Shown here: piece by piece, positions 53,980-62,626 of the stretch
Layout: the number at the start of each line of letters is the position of its first letter
How positions within the stretch are numbered: position 1 is the stretch's first letter
Assembly: GCA_008080735.1 (NCBI GenBank)
Contig: SHMW01000014.1
Coordinates: 1 to 64,000, forward strand
Direction: 5' to 3'
DNA: 64,000 nucleotides
From: Promethearchaeota archaeon
GTDB taxonomy: Archaea > Asgardarchaeota > Lokiarchaeia > Sigyniarchaeales > SOKP01
Program-made: the position numbers and the translations under genes
Notes under the pieces: model-generated
Seen by the model: the letters and a program-made list of their open reading frames with translations, nothing else
What the model was told of the DNA's origin: nothing
Databases searched by the model: none

Positions 53980-55554
53980 TTGAGTAATAAATATATTATT
54001 ACATATGATCTTGGAACAACGGGAAATAAGGCTGCTCTGTTTGATTTTAACCTTAATCTGATTTCTCAATATAAGGAAGATTATCCCATTTATTACCCTC
54101 AAAAAGGTTGGGCGGAACAAGAGGCAGAAGATTATTGGAAATCGATGATTCAGACTACAAGATCTCTGCTAACTGATTCGAATATAGATCCTGAACAGGT
54201 AAAAGCAATTATTTGCGATTGTCAAATGAATTGTACCGTTCCCATCAATAAAAACGGCGAAGATTTGATGCGATGTATAAATTGGCTAGATACACGAGCG
54301 GCCAATATTACCAAAAAGTTTAGAAAGGGACTGATAAGAATTTCTGGGTTTGGTATTCTTAAATTGTTACGATTCATAAAAATAACGGGCGGAGCTCCAG
54401 GAGTAAATGGAAAAGACCCAATATCGCATATATTATGGATTAAAGAGAAGAGACCAGAAATTTATCAAGCCACATATAAATTTCTTAGCGTAAAAGATTT
54501 CGTGCTATATAAATGCACCAATAATGCGGTCACTTCTCGAGATTTGGGAAATACTTCTTGGTTAATGGATACCAATCTGGATGTGTTGGATTGGTCAGAT
54601 AAGCTCTTAAACAAATTAAAGATCGATAGGAATAAGCTTCCAAAAATAAAAAAATCAACAGAAATTGCGGGGAAATTAACTGAGGAGGCTGCTACTTCTT
54701 TGGGACTCAATTCTGGCATACCCGTATTTGTAGGTTCGGGAGACATTACATCCGCTGCGATTGGGTCAGGAGCGATTAAAGAAGATGAGATCCATATTTG
54801 TTTAGGTACAGCCGATTGGGTGGCAGCACATACGTCCGAGCGAAAAAAAGATCTTGTGCATTATACTGGATCCATCTGCTCGGCTAAGGATGATTATTTG
54901 TGTCTCTCAAAACAAGAAACTGGAGCGGCATGCTTAGATTGGGCGCGAGACCAGATCTTCACAGGCGAGATCGCTCAATTTGGGGATAACAAGCAAGAAT
55001 TATATGATTATTTAGATGAAATAGTAGAGAAAGCGAGACCAGGATCTAAAAATCTAATTTTTACTCCTTGGCTTTTTGGAGAAAGAAGTCCATTGAATGA
55101 CCCCGATGTGAGAGGAGGATTTTATAATCTTAGTCTTGAACATACTCGATCGCATTTACTTCGGGCTATTTATGAAGGAGTCGCTTATAATATCAAATGG
55201 GCTTTAGAATATATCGAAAAGTTGGTGGGACAATCGAAAACGATAAATATTATTGGGGGTGGTGCTTTATCGGATATTTGGTGTCAAATCTTAGCTGATG
55301 TATTGGACAGAGAAATAAAACAAATGAAGGAACCAAATTTGGGAAGTACGCGAGGTTCTGCCGTAATTGCCCTAGTGGGATTAGGAGAATTCAAGGATTT
55401 TAATGAGGCAACTCATCTAATCGAGATTGAAAAACGATTTACTCCTCGATCTGAGACTAAACCTATTTATACTAAATTATATAAGGAATTTTTGAAAGTA
55501 TATAAGAGAAATAAAAAGATGTTTAAGAATTTAAATCTTGAAAATACACCTTAA
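53980..55554 (+). CDS. FGGY-family carbohydrate kinase (xylulokinase-like)
   Basis: This 524-aa kinase of the ASKHA fold phosphorylates a sugar or polyol. The phosphate-binding start is TYDLGTTGNKAALFD, followed by EQEAEDYWKSM, CINWLDTRAANI, GTADWVAAHTSE near 275 and the family signature FGERSPLNDPDVRGG near 365, then IIGGGALSDIWCQILADVL near 425. These match xylulokinase/glycerol kinase-type FGGY enzymes; which sugar cannot be told. The start is TTG at 53980. Its 3' end overlaps the convergent membrane-protein gene by 32 bases, unusual enough to note. No transporter or isomerase is nearby. Confidence 0.9.
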   Translation: MSNKYIITYDLGTTGNKAALFDFNLNLISQYKEDYPIYYPQKGWAEQEAEDYWKSMIQTTRSLLTDSNIDPEQVKAIICDCQMNCTVPINKNGEDLMRCINWLDTRAANITKKFRKGLIRISGFGILKLLRFIKITGGAPGVNGKDPISHILWIKEKRPEIYQATYKFLSVKDFVLYKCTNNAVTSRDLGNTSWLMDTNLDVLDWSDKLLNKLKIDRNKLPKIKKSTEIAGKLTEEAATSLGLNSGIPVFVGSGDITSAAIGSGAIKEDEIHICLGTADWVAAHTSERKKDLVHYTGSICSAKDDYLCLSKQETGAACLDWARDQIFTGEIAQFGDNKQELYDYLDEIVEKARPGSKNLIFTPWLFGERSPLNDPDVRGGFYNLSLEHTRSHLLRAIYEGVAYNIKWALEYIEKLVGQSKTINIIGGGALSDIWCQILADVLDREIKQMKEPNLGSTRGSAVIALVGLGEFKDFNEATHLIEIEKRFTPRSETKPIYTKLYKEFLKVYKRNKKMFKNLNLENTP

Positions 55555-56530
55555 ATTCGAGTAAATATTCTTTCAAATCTTTATACTCTTCTAAGTTAAT
55601 TTCTTCTCCCAGAATACTTTTAATTGCCTCATCCACAATCTTTAAATCCCTATAGAGCTTTGGATCTTGATAGCTTTGATTTGAAATAGGTTTATTCCAA
55701 GGTTTTAATTTAGGGAATGAATTTATTGCCCTCTTCTTCCAGTTGAGACGCTTTTTATATTCGGGTGTGAGCGCTTTAATGGAATTCGCATCCCATTTTT
55801 GAATAATCCACGGCGCATATAAATTTAATTTGTCAAAATCTAAAGCCAAATCATATCTCCATTCGTATTGGTGATACCAATTGGCAGTAGAAATATAATT
55901 TTCATTAAGCACTTTTTCATAGGGAAAAAATTGCCAGGGACTATCTTTAAGATCTTTTGTTCGGAATAATGTTCCCTCTCCATATTGAAAGAAAAATCCT
56001 TCCTTTTCAAACTTTTTAGGATTCTTATCCTCGAATTTAAGATAGAGTTCAATCTGGGTAATATCTATTGTACTTCCCAATACTTCGTCCTCATAAAGCT
56101 TAAGGATTAGATTTTTTGCTTCCTCTGGATGTACTTTACCAGAAAACACGGGATAAAATATAAAACAATAATAAGATTGATTGGCCTCAGTATTTCCTCT
56201 AAAGATCTCAATCCAACACTCAATTGGTTTTATGTGCACGTTAGATCGCCAATAATTAAATAATAATGCGATAGCAAAGAGCGAGCTTATAATGATTACA
56301 GCAATAAAAAGTGGAATACTAAAAAATATGGAGGAGATCAATACAGATATCGCAATATAGATTAATAGCCCCCCAATGATAAAAAAGAATCCAATTAATG
56401 AGTTATAAGATTCGGGTTCTTTATCTTCTTTAGAAAATAGAATTTTAGGAGCATTATCAGTAATAATTTTAATTCCAAATTGACTTACAAATTGCTTGAA
56501 ATTGACTCTCGTCCATTCAGATTCTGACAT
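55523..56530 (-). CDS. hypothetical membrane protein
   Basis: I do not recognise this 335-aa protein. Two hydrophobic helices lie near the N-terminus (about 44-72 and 75-92). The remaining 240 residues are soluble, with many aromatic and charged residues (SYYCFIFYPVFSGK, FFFQYGEGTLFRTKD, WYHQYEWRYDLALDF), and are probably cytoplasmic. A beta-strand-rich part is followed by helical segments at the end. The 3' end overlaps the FGGY kinase gene by 32 bases on the opposite strand. Start at ATG 56530. Confidence 0.68.
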   Translation of the reverse strand: MSESEWTRVNFKQFVSQFGIKIITDNAPKILFSKEDKEPESYNSLIGFFFIIGGLLIYIAISVLISSIFFSIPLFIAVIIISSLFAIALLFNYWRSNVHIKPIECWIEIFRGNTEANQSYYCFIFYPVFSGKVHPEEAKNLILKLYEDEVLGSTIDITQIELYLKFEDKNPKKFEKEGFFFQYGEGTLFRTKDLKDSPWQFFPYEKVLNENYISTANWYHQYEWRYDLALDFDKLNLYAPWIIQKWDANSIKALTPEYKKRLNWKKRAINSFPKLKPWNKPISNQSYQDPKLYRDLKIVDEAIKSILGEEINLEEYKDLKEYLLEFKVYFQDLNS

Positions 56531-56585
56531 AATAATCTATCGATTCTTTTTCATATAAATAATTTGTCTATTTCAATAAGAATTG

Positions 56586-56613
56586 AAAAACAAAAACAAA
56601 AACAAAAACAAAT
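56586..56613. repeat. simple (AAAAAC)n repeat
   Basis: Four to five tandem copies of AAAAAC lie in the short gap between the membrane-protein and helicase genes. Confidence 0.7.
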
Positions 56614-56677
56614 AAAAAAATCGGCGCTCCTTGATATTTTTAATTGGAATTATTAATTATATAACTTGAAGAGATAA

Positions 56678-58987
56678 ATGGTTGACTTCGACGAATTTGT
56701 TAAAACTATAAAGTCTGAAAATTATTACGACGAGCAGATCGCCTATGTACAGCATATCCCCAAAAAAGAACCAAAATTCGGAAATCTTGATAAACCATTA
56801 AAATCAAGACTCCAAAAATGGTTAGTTCATAATAATATAGACATCTGGGCTCATCAAGCGAAAGCGATTAATGCTATACGGGAAGGAAAAAATACTGTAA
56901 TCTCCACCTCGACTGCCTCTGGAAAATCGTTATGCTATAATTTATCAGTTCTCCAATCAATAATAGAAAACCCCAAAACTACCGCCATTTATGTTTTTCC
57001 CACGAAAGCCCTATCTCGAGATCAATACCATACCCTTCAAAATTTACTCTCTCAAACGAAAATTAAAGAATCACGAGTAGGGTTGTACGATGGAGATATC
57101 GAATCAAATGAGAAGCGAAAAGTATTAGCAAATGCGAATATTATAATTACCAATCCATACGGACTTCATTTCTATTTACCATGGTTTAAACGTAAATGGG
57201 GAAGAATTTGTCAAAATCTCAAATATATTATCTTGGATGAGATACATATATACCGCGGGATATTTGGCTCAAATTTTGCCCTTCTTATGCGGAGATTGAA
57301 ACGTATATTAGAAAATTATGGAGTTAAGCCCACGTGGATATTATCGAGCGCCACAATTAATAACCCTCAACAATTCGCGGAAAAGCTAGTGGGAGAGAAG
57401 TTCACCGTTATTGATGAGGATGATTCTCCCTCAGGAGCGAAAAAAGTCATTTTATGGGATTTACCTTACGATGAATATTCCGAAAAATACCGCTCAGCCC
57501 ATCAAGAAACTAAAAACTTATTTATTACTCATTTAAAGCACAATATTCAGACACTCACCTTCACATTATCCCGAAAAATGGCTGAACTCCAGGCAATATG
57601 GACTAGAGAGGCGCTCCCTACCATTCGAGAACAAATTCATAGTTATCGAGCGGGGATCAGTAAACAAAAAAGAAGGTTAATAGAACGGAATTTTAAAAAT
57701 AAAAATATATTAGGTATTAGCTCGACAAATGCCTTAGAATTAGGAATCGATATCGGAACTCTTGAAGCCACGATATGTTCCGGCTTTCCAGGAACCTTAT
57801 CCAGTTTTTGGCAGCAGATCGGAAGATCTGGGCGGGGTGAGGAATTATCCCTCTCAACTTTTATTCCTATGGAAAATCCGTTGGATCTTTTTTACATTCA
57901 TAATCCAGATATTCTTTTCGGTCCCATCCAAGAAGAGATACTCATCTCTCTTAAAAACAAATATATTCTAAAAAATCATCTTTCATGCGCAGCAAAAGAA
58001 CGACCTTTAGAAATGGATGAATATAGCAAGTTTGGAATTACTGAGAAGGAATTATATACTGATTGTTTAAAGGAACTTCTGGAAGAGGATTTAATGATGA
58101 AACGCGGAGGGAAATTCTACTGGAAAGGGACCTTCTATCCTAATCAGAAGTACAGCTTAACCGATCTCTCCAATAGAAGCTATAAAGTGATTTTAAAAAC
58201 CCCATTAAAAGAATATTTGCTCACCAGTGAGGATGAGAGCTATGTGTTTCGGGATTTACATCCTGGAGCGGTTTATTTATATGAGGCTGAAACATTTGTT
58301 GTAGAAGAGCTTGATTTAGAGGAGCGAAAAGTATACATATCTAAACAGAAAGTGGATTACTACACCCAATCACTAAAGCATACCGATATAATGGTTCTTG
58401 AAGAGACCTTCCAAAATAAAATGGGTCCAAGAGGGGATATTGAAGTGCATTTTGGAGATGTTCGCGTAGAACATGAATATTATTCCTATAAAGTTATTGA
58501 TACATTATCTCAAGAAATTAGATCTCGTCATCCACTTGAAAATATTCCTATCATCGAATATGAGACGCAAGCTTTTTGGTTTTATATCCCTTTTGAAATT
58601 CAAAAGAAATTGGAAACTGAGGGTTTTGATTTGGGGGGCTCCATCCATGCGATCGAACATGCGATGATAGCAATGGCGCCAGCGCTTGCCCAAATCTCGC
58701 GTTGGGATCTTGGGGGCGTTTCGATTGATTTCGATTCAGTCAAACAAATGCCTGTAATATACATATATGATGCATATCGGGGCGGGATAGGTATTTCAGA
58801 ACTTCTTTATTTCCATTTTAATGAATTGTTAGATCTTACTTATAAATTAATTGATTCTTGTAGCTGCAAGGCTTCGGATGGCTGTCCAGCCTGTCTAATG
58901 AGTCCAAAATGTGGGAACAATAATGAGCCGCTGGATAAAATGGGATCTCTATTTCTTTTAAGGAGATTAAATAATAATAACCATTAG
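56678..58987 (+). CDS. Hrq1/MrfA-type DEAD/DEAH helicase with C-terminal Zn-cysteine domain
   Basis: This 769-aa superfamily 2 helicase resembles yeast Hrq1 and bacterial MrfA, which unwind DNA 3' to 5' and help repair crosslinks. Motif I is STSTASGKSLCYNLSVLQ near residue 75, motif II ILDEIHIYRGIFG near 180, motif III SSATINN, and the second RecA half has SSTNALELGIDIGTLEATI and QQIGRSGRGEEL. The C-terminal DUF1998-like part holds a cysteine quartet in SCSCKASDGCPACLMSPKCG, the zinc-binding MrfA signature. It sits alone on its strand, divergent from the membrane protein. Start at ATG 56678. Confidence 0.9.
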   Translation: MVDFDEFVKTIKSENYYDEQIAYVQHIPKKEPKFGNLDKPLKSRLQKWLVHNNIDIWAHQAKAINAIREGKNTVISTSTASGKSLCYNLSVLQSIIENPKTTAIYVFPTKALSRDQYHTLQNLLSQTKIKESRVGLYDGDIESNEKRKVLANANIIITNPYGLHFYLPWFKRKWGRICQNLKYIILDEIHIYRGIFGSNFALLMRRLKRILENYGVKPTWILSSATINNPQQFAEKLVGEKFTVIDEDDSPSGAKKVILWDLPYDEYSEKYRSAHQETKNLFITHLKHNIQTLTFTLSRKMAELQAIWTREALPTIREQIHSYRAGISKQKRRLIERNFKNKNILGISSTNALELGIDIGTLEATICSGFPGTLSSFWQQIGRSGRGEELSLSTFIPMENPLDLFYIHNPDILFGPIQEEILISLKNKYILKNHLSCAAKERPLEMDEYSKFGITEKELYTDCLKELLEEDLMMKRGGKFYWKGTFYPNQKYSLTDLSNRSYKVILKTPLKEYLLTSEDESYVFRDLHPGAVYLYEAETFVVEELDLEERKVYISKQKVDYYTQSLKHTDIMVLEETFQNKMGPRGDIEVHFGDVRVEHEYYSYKVIDTLSQEIRSRHPLENIPIIEYETQAFWFYIPFEIQKKLETEGFDLGGSIHAIEHAMIAMAPALAQISRWDLGGVSIDFDSVKQMPVIYIYDAYRGGIGISELLYFHFNELLDLTYKLIDSCSCKASDGCPACLMSPKCGNNNEPLDKMGSLFLLRRLNNNNH

Positions 58988-59126
58988 GTAAAATCAAGTT
59001 TATGATTCTGCTTTTCCTATATTTTTTTATCTACCATTTTATAATTTATATTTTAGAAAAATGAAACATATTAATGGATAATACCTATGATTGTTAGAAT
59101 TATAATTCTATTAGATTTAAGAAGGT

Positions 59127-59636
59127 GTGAAAAAGGTGGCTCTTAGTTGGAACGATATCGAGTCTTCCACAATGAATCTAGAAGACTATTTGGACTATAT
59201 CCAGAAACATCCAAAACTAAAAGAAAATTACAAACAATATTCTCCGAATAAAGAAATTTTAGATAAAATCTCCAATATTATTACCAAGAAAAATGAAAGA
59301 GTACAACTTTTGGCGATAGGGGCAGAATGGTGCAAGGATTGTTCCGAGCAAGTACCCGCTATGCTCAAAATCGCAATTTTAATTGAAAATAATATATTTC
59401 ATTTTGAAATTTTATACGGCGTGAAAACTAATCCTTTTCATAAAGAAGATGAACCCCTCTGGCATGAAAAACATTCTCCTCTGGAAGCTACCAATCCGAA
59501 ATTTGCCTTAGAGGCAATACCTACATTCTACTTTTTTACCAAAGAAGGTACACATCTGGGAAGAATTGTTGAGGGTCCACAAGATAAAAAGACTCTGGAA
59601 GAAGAGATATTGGAAATTCTCGAAGAAAATTTATAA
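59127..59636 (+). CDS. thioredoxin-like protein (WCKDC)
   Basis: This 169-aa protein has the thioredoxin fold with active-site LAIGAEWCKDCSEQVPAM: Cys69 and Cys72 in a WCxxC motif. The acidic Lys-Asp spacer differs from the usual Gly-Pro. A later strand has EAIPTFYFFTKEGTHLGRI with the cis-proline expected before the second strand. No signal peptide is seen, so it is cytoplasmic and may act as a protein disulfide reductase. A GTG at 59127 or another at 59136 could start it. It is followed by the DUF4139-like gene 39 bases later on the same strand. Confidence 0.85.
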   Translation: MKKVALSWNDIESSTMNLEDYLDYIQKHPKLKENYKQYSPNKEILDKISNIITKKNERVQLLAIGAEWCKDCSEQVPAMLKIAILIENNIFHFEILYGVKTNPFHKEDEPLWHEKHSPLEATNPKFALEAIPTFYFFTKEGTHLGRIVEGPQDKKTLEEEILEILEENL

Positions 59637-59675
59637 TTTCTTTCCGTCAATAAAGTTAAATGTGGGACTTGCTAT

Positions 59676-61721
59676 ATGTTTTTTATGAATAAATTAAAAG
59701 TTCAAAGAGTAATCATCTTCAAACACGGAGTCAGTTATTTCATACTTACCGGAAAAATCAAAGGCAACGGGACTTTTGAACTTGAATTCAAAATAGATGA
59801 GATGAATGATGTATTAAAGTCATTATTTGTCTTAGATACGAGCGAAAAAGGATTCGTTTCCAGTATATCGTATGATGCGGCTCTGGAAACCTCACAATTA
59901 CTTAAATCAATTATTATCGAAGTTCCAGATAAAGACTCACTCACTTCTCTTCTCACGCAAATTAAAGGTGCCAGAGTTAAACTCATCCTTGGAAATGATG
60001 TCAAGGAAGTGAAAGGCACAATCATGGGTATTGAATTCAATGAAAAACTACAAAACGAGATGAAACTCATAGAAAAATTGCTGGTACTCCTAAAAGATGA
60101 CGATGTGATTGTAAAAATCCCCTTTACTGAAATCTCCTCATTCGACATTCTAAATGACGAGATAAAAAACGACCTTAAGTTCTACCTTGAGACGATAATC
60201 GCTGGCAAAAAGAAGGATAGCAAAAATATTATCATTAATTGTGAATCGGGAGGAGATAATAATGTGGAAAGAGAGATTGTAGCAAGTTATATTCGAGAGT
60301 CTCCAATATGGAAAACTTCTTATCGGCTTATCATGAGCAAACAACAAGATGCGCGTGAAGTAGCATTGCTTTCTGGATGGTGTATGGTCGAAAATACTAC
60401 AAACCAAGATTGGGAGGACATTGACCTTACTTTAGTAGCGGGTATGCCGGTTTCTTTTGTGTATGATTTTTATCGCCCAATATTTATCGATCGCCCGAGA
60501 GTCGAACCACCAAAAGTCTTAAGCGCAAAACCAACAGATATCGAGGAAGGTATTGCTAATGAACGCTTTAGGGAATATAAGATGGCGGAAGAAATGGAGG
60601 AAGCTGCACCCCCACCTGCAAAAGCCAGAAAAGCTGCCTTTGGGGGTGGGGCTATGAGAGCGATGGCACCCGAGCCTACGGCCCAAATGGATGATTCAGC
60701 CCTTATGGATAAGGTTAAGTCCTCTACGAGGGCGACCACCAAGGATTTAGGAGAATTATTCGAATATAATATTTCGAATCCCGTTTCTATCAAACGGAAA
60801 AAAAGTGCATTAGTTCCCATTCTTACTGAGGAAATTAAAGCGAAACGAATTTTATTATACAATAAACAAGAACACGTCAAAAACCCTAACGCTTGCCTTG
60901 AGATTACCAATAATACCAACTTAAAATTAGAACGAGGACCAGTAACCATTGTTTATGATAATAATCTCGCGGGAGAGGCCATTATTCCGTTTATGAATAA
61001 GGATGATACGCGCCTCTTGAATTACGCGATTGAGCAAGCGGTGCTTATCGATACGGAACAAAAAACAGAGAATAAAAATATTCACAAAATTTCTTTCGGA
61101 GGTGCCTATTGTTATGAATATTATTACACAAACTTGACTAGCATCTATAAGATTAAGAATAAAACCGATGAGACAAAAGAACTATATATCGATCATCCGA
61201 AGAAATCTGGTTATGATATTATTGAAAAGCCAATAGAGCCCGAGGAAACTGCGAATTATTGGCGATTCAAGCTTACCTTAAAGCCTAAAGATGCGATTAA
61301 TTTCACGATTGTCGAGCAGAGAGAAAATTATTCCAGCTATTACATCTGGAACTGGAATAAAGATGATATCCTTAAAAAAGTATCCTTCTATATTCGAAAA
61401 GAATTCATTGATAAGAAGCTGGAAACTCAATTAACTGATATCGCGGATCTCATAGGAAGGGTAAACCAATTAAACCAAGAAAAAGCTAAGTTAGAAACGG
61501 AGCGAAATACTCTAACCTCTGAGCAAGAACGCCTGCGAGAAAATATAGCCGTTCTGGGAAGCACCACACAAGAAGCATCCTTAAGAGAAAAATATGTTAA
61601 AAAGCTTACAAATCAAGAAAATCGATTTGAAGAGATTCGGACGAAAATTGACGAGTTAGATAAAGAAATTAAGCAACTTAATGCTCAAATCGAGAAGAAA
61701 ATTAACGATTTAAAAGCTTAG
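59676..61721 (+). CDS. DUF4139-like protein with coiled-coil C-terminus
   Basis: This 681-aa protein resembles the DUF4139/MuiA-type group, mostly beta domains followed by coiled coils. It begins LKVQRVIIFKHGVSYFIL, has the WCMVENTTNQDWEDIDLTLV signature near residue 235, an Ala/Pro/Gly-rich linker near 305-335 (AAPPPAKARKAAFGGG), and further beta strands with NNTNLKLERGPVTIV. The last 85 residues form a long charged coiled coil (LNQEKAKLETERNTLTSEQE). No signal peptide or membrane helix is seen. The function is unknown. Its closeness to the thioredoxin-like gene suggests shared expression. Start at ATG 59676 or 59685. Confidence 0.75.
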   Translation: MFFMNKLKVQRVIIFKHGVSYFILTGKIKGNGTFELEFKIDEMNDVLKSLFVLDTSEKGFVSSISYDAALETSQLLKSIIIEVPDKDSLTSLLTQIKGARVKLILGNDVKEVKGTIMGIEFNEKLQNEMKLIEKLLVLLKDDDVIVKIPFTEISSFDILNDEIKNDLKFYLETIIAGKKKDSKNIIINCESGGDNNVEREIVASYIRESPIWKTSYRLIMSKQQDAREVALLSGWCMVENTTNQDWEDIDLTLVAGMPVSFVYDFYRPIFIDRPRVEPPKVLSAKPTDIEEGIANERFREYKMAEEMEEAAPPPAKARKAAFGGGAMRAMAPEPTAQMDDSALMDKVKSSTRATTKDLGELFEYNISNPVSIKRKKSALVPILTEEIKAKRILLYNKQEHVKNPNACLEITNNTNLKLERGPVTIVYDNNLAGEAIIPFMNKDDTRLLNYAIEQAVLIDTEQKTENKNIHKISFGGAYCYEYYYTNLTSIYKIKNKTDETKELYIDHPKKSGYDIIEKPIEPEETANYWRFKLTLKPKDAINFTIVEQRENYSSYYIWNWNKDDILKKVSFYIRKEFIDKKLETQLTDIADLIGRVNQLNQEKAKLETERNTLTSEQERLRENIAVLGSTTQEASLREKYVKKLTNQENRFEEIRTKIDELDKEIKQLNAQIEKKINDLKA

Positions 61722-61808
61722 GAATTTTTCTACTTAATTTTATTAAAAATTAAAACTGAGATTCACCAAATATCGATAAAGAAATTAAACACTTTTTTTT
61801 GTATTTTT

Positions 61809-62175
61809 CTATTTTAAGTATATAATTGGAATATGAAAATTATAAATGTGGAATTTAATGACAGAATTCAAAATTAACAAATATTTAAAATTAAATTCTT
61901 TACACCCAGTATATCGAGGGTGAGTTATTTTCTTTCTAAAATCTGTAAAAACATCATGATTCCATGCTTCATACAGATTGAATTTATGAAGATCTACACC
62001 ATGATCCGCTTGCATAAAAGAGCAGGATTTTGCTCTTAAGCTCCAATCCACGTAGCAAGAATAACGAGCTCCATTGCATCCATTGCATCCTCTCTGATTT
62101 TCTTTTTGGATTATATTGGTCTCTTTTAGCTCTTAGGTTATACAAGACTTTAATTTCTTGATAAAGGAGAACCAT
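61809..62175 (-). pseudogene. remnant of a cysteine-rich (radical SAM/SPASM-like) C-terminus
   Basis: On the minus strand, a frame without a start reads QRGCNGCNGARYSCYVDWSL and then CSFMQADHGVDLHKFNLYE, ending RYTGCKEF before running into AT-rich, non-coding-looking sequence to 61809. The repeated C-N-G-C and single cysteines resemble the auxiliary-cluster end of radical SAM proteins (tentative). A separate frame begins with ATG at 62175 (MVLLYQEIKVLYNL), which appears to be the preceding part after a frameshift. No radical SAM core is present, so this is a truncated relic. Confidence 0.5.
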
Positions 62176-62241
62176 TCCAGTTAAAAGGAAGATTGCAAAA
62201 AAGAATTAAATCATGCATAATTTGTATTTTCTAAATTTAAT

Positions 62242-62246
62242 GGTGA
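62242..62246 (+). promoter_or_regulatory. ribosome binding site favouring a GTG start
   Basis: GGTGA at 62242-62246 lies five bases before the GTG at 62252. It fits the archaeal GGTGA consensus, so the small coiled-coil gene probably starts there, not at the ATG at 62213. Confidence 0.6.
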
Positions 62247-62251
62247 ATTTA

Positions 62252-62455
62252 GTGAGTATCGAAAAGCTTGAAAAACAAGTAGAAGACCTCATGGAGCAGC
62301 GAGATGAACTAGAAGAAAACTGTGATACTCTTCCTCAATGCAAAGACGAAAACGGCTGTTCTTCTTGTGATATTTATACAAAAATCGAGAAGATTGATAA
62401 CAAAATTGAGGAAATTGAAGAGCAGATTGAAAAAATAATGTCAGAAGATGAATAA
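62252..62455 (+). CDS. small coiled-coil protein with cysteine loop
   Basis: This short protein (67 aa from the GTG at 62252; 80 aa from the ATG at 62213) consists of two helices rich in Glu and Lys (IEKLEKQVEDLMEQRDELEE and KIEKIDNKIEEIEEQIEKI). They flank a loop with four cysteines: NCDTLPQCKDENGCSSCD. The arrangement is an antiparallel coiled-coil hairpin with a possible zinc or disulfide site at the tip. A GGTGA ribosome binding site supports the GTG start. I do not recognise a family; a regulatory or protein-binding role is likely. It is convergent with the acyl-CoA dehydrogenase gene, with a T-rich gap of about 170 bases. Confidence 0.68.
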   Translation: MSIEKLEKQVEDLMEQRDELEENCDTLPQCKDENGCSSCDIYTKIEKIDNKIEEIEEQIEKIMSEDE

Positions 62456-62626
62456 CCTCATCAAAGTGTATTTAATCATAACTTCCTATTAGAATTCAAC
62501 GATTTATTCCCTATTTTTTCTTAATCTTCTTTTTTGCCTTCTTTATTATATCTAATCTATTATCATCAAATTGATTGGATAAATATACCGATTTAAAAAA
62601 AGAAAAAAGGAAATTGTTATTTGATC

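Noticed and set aside
56586..56613. The (AAAAAC)n run as a regulatory or mobile-element signature
   Set aside because: It is a short simple repeat in an AT-rich gap, without terminal repeats or a transposase nearby.
60470..60949. A 159-codon minus-strand frame within the DUF4139-like gene
   Set aside because: It is the complement of the Ala/Pro-rich linker and coding region of the plus-strand gene, with no family match or start signal.
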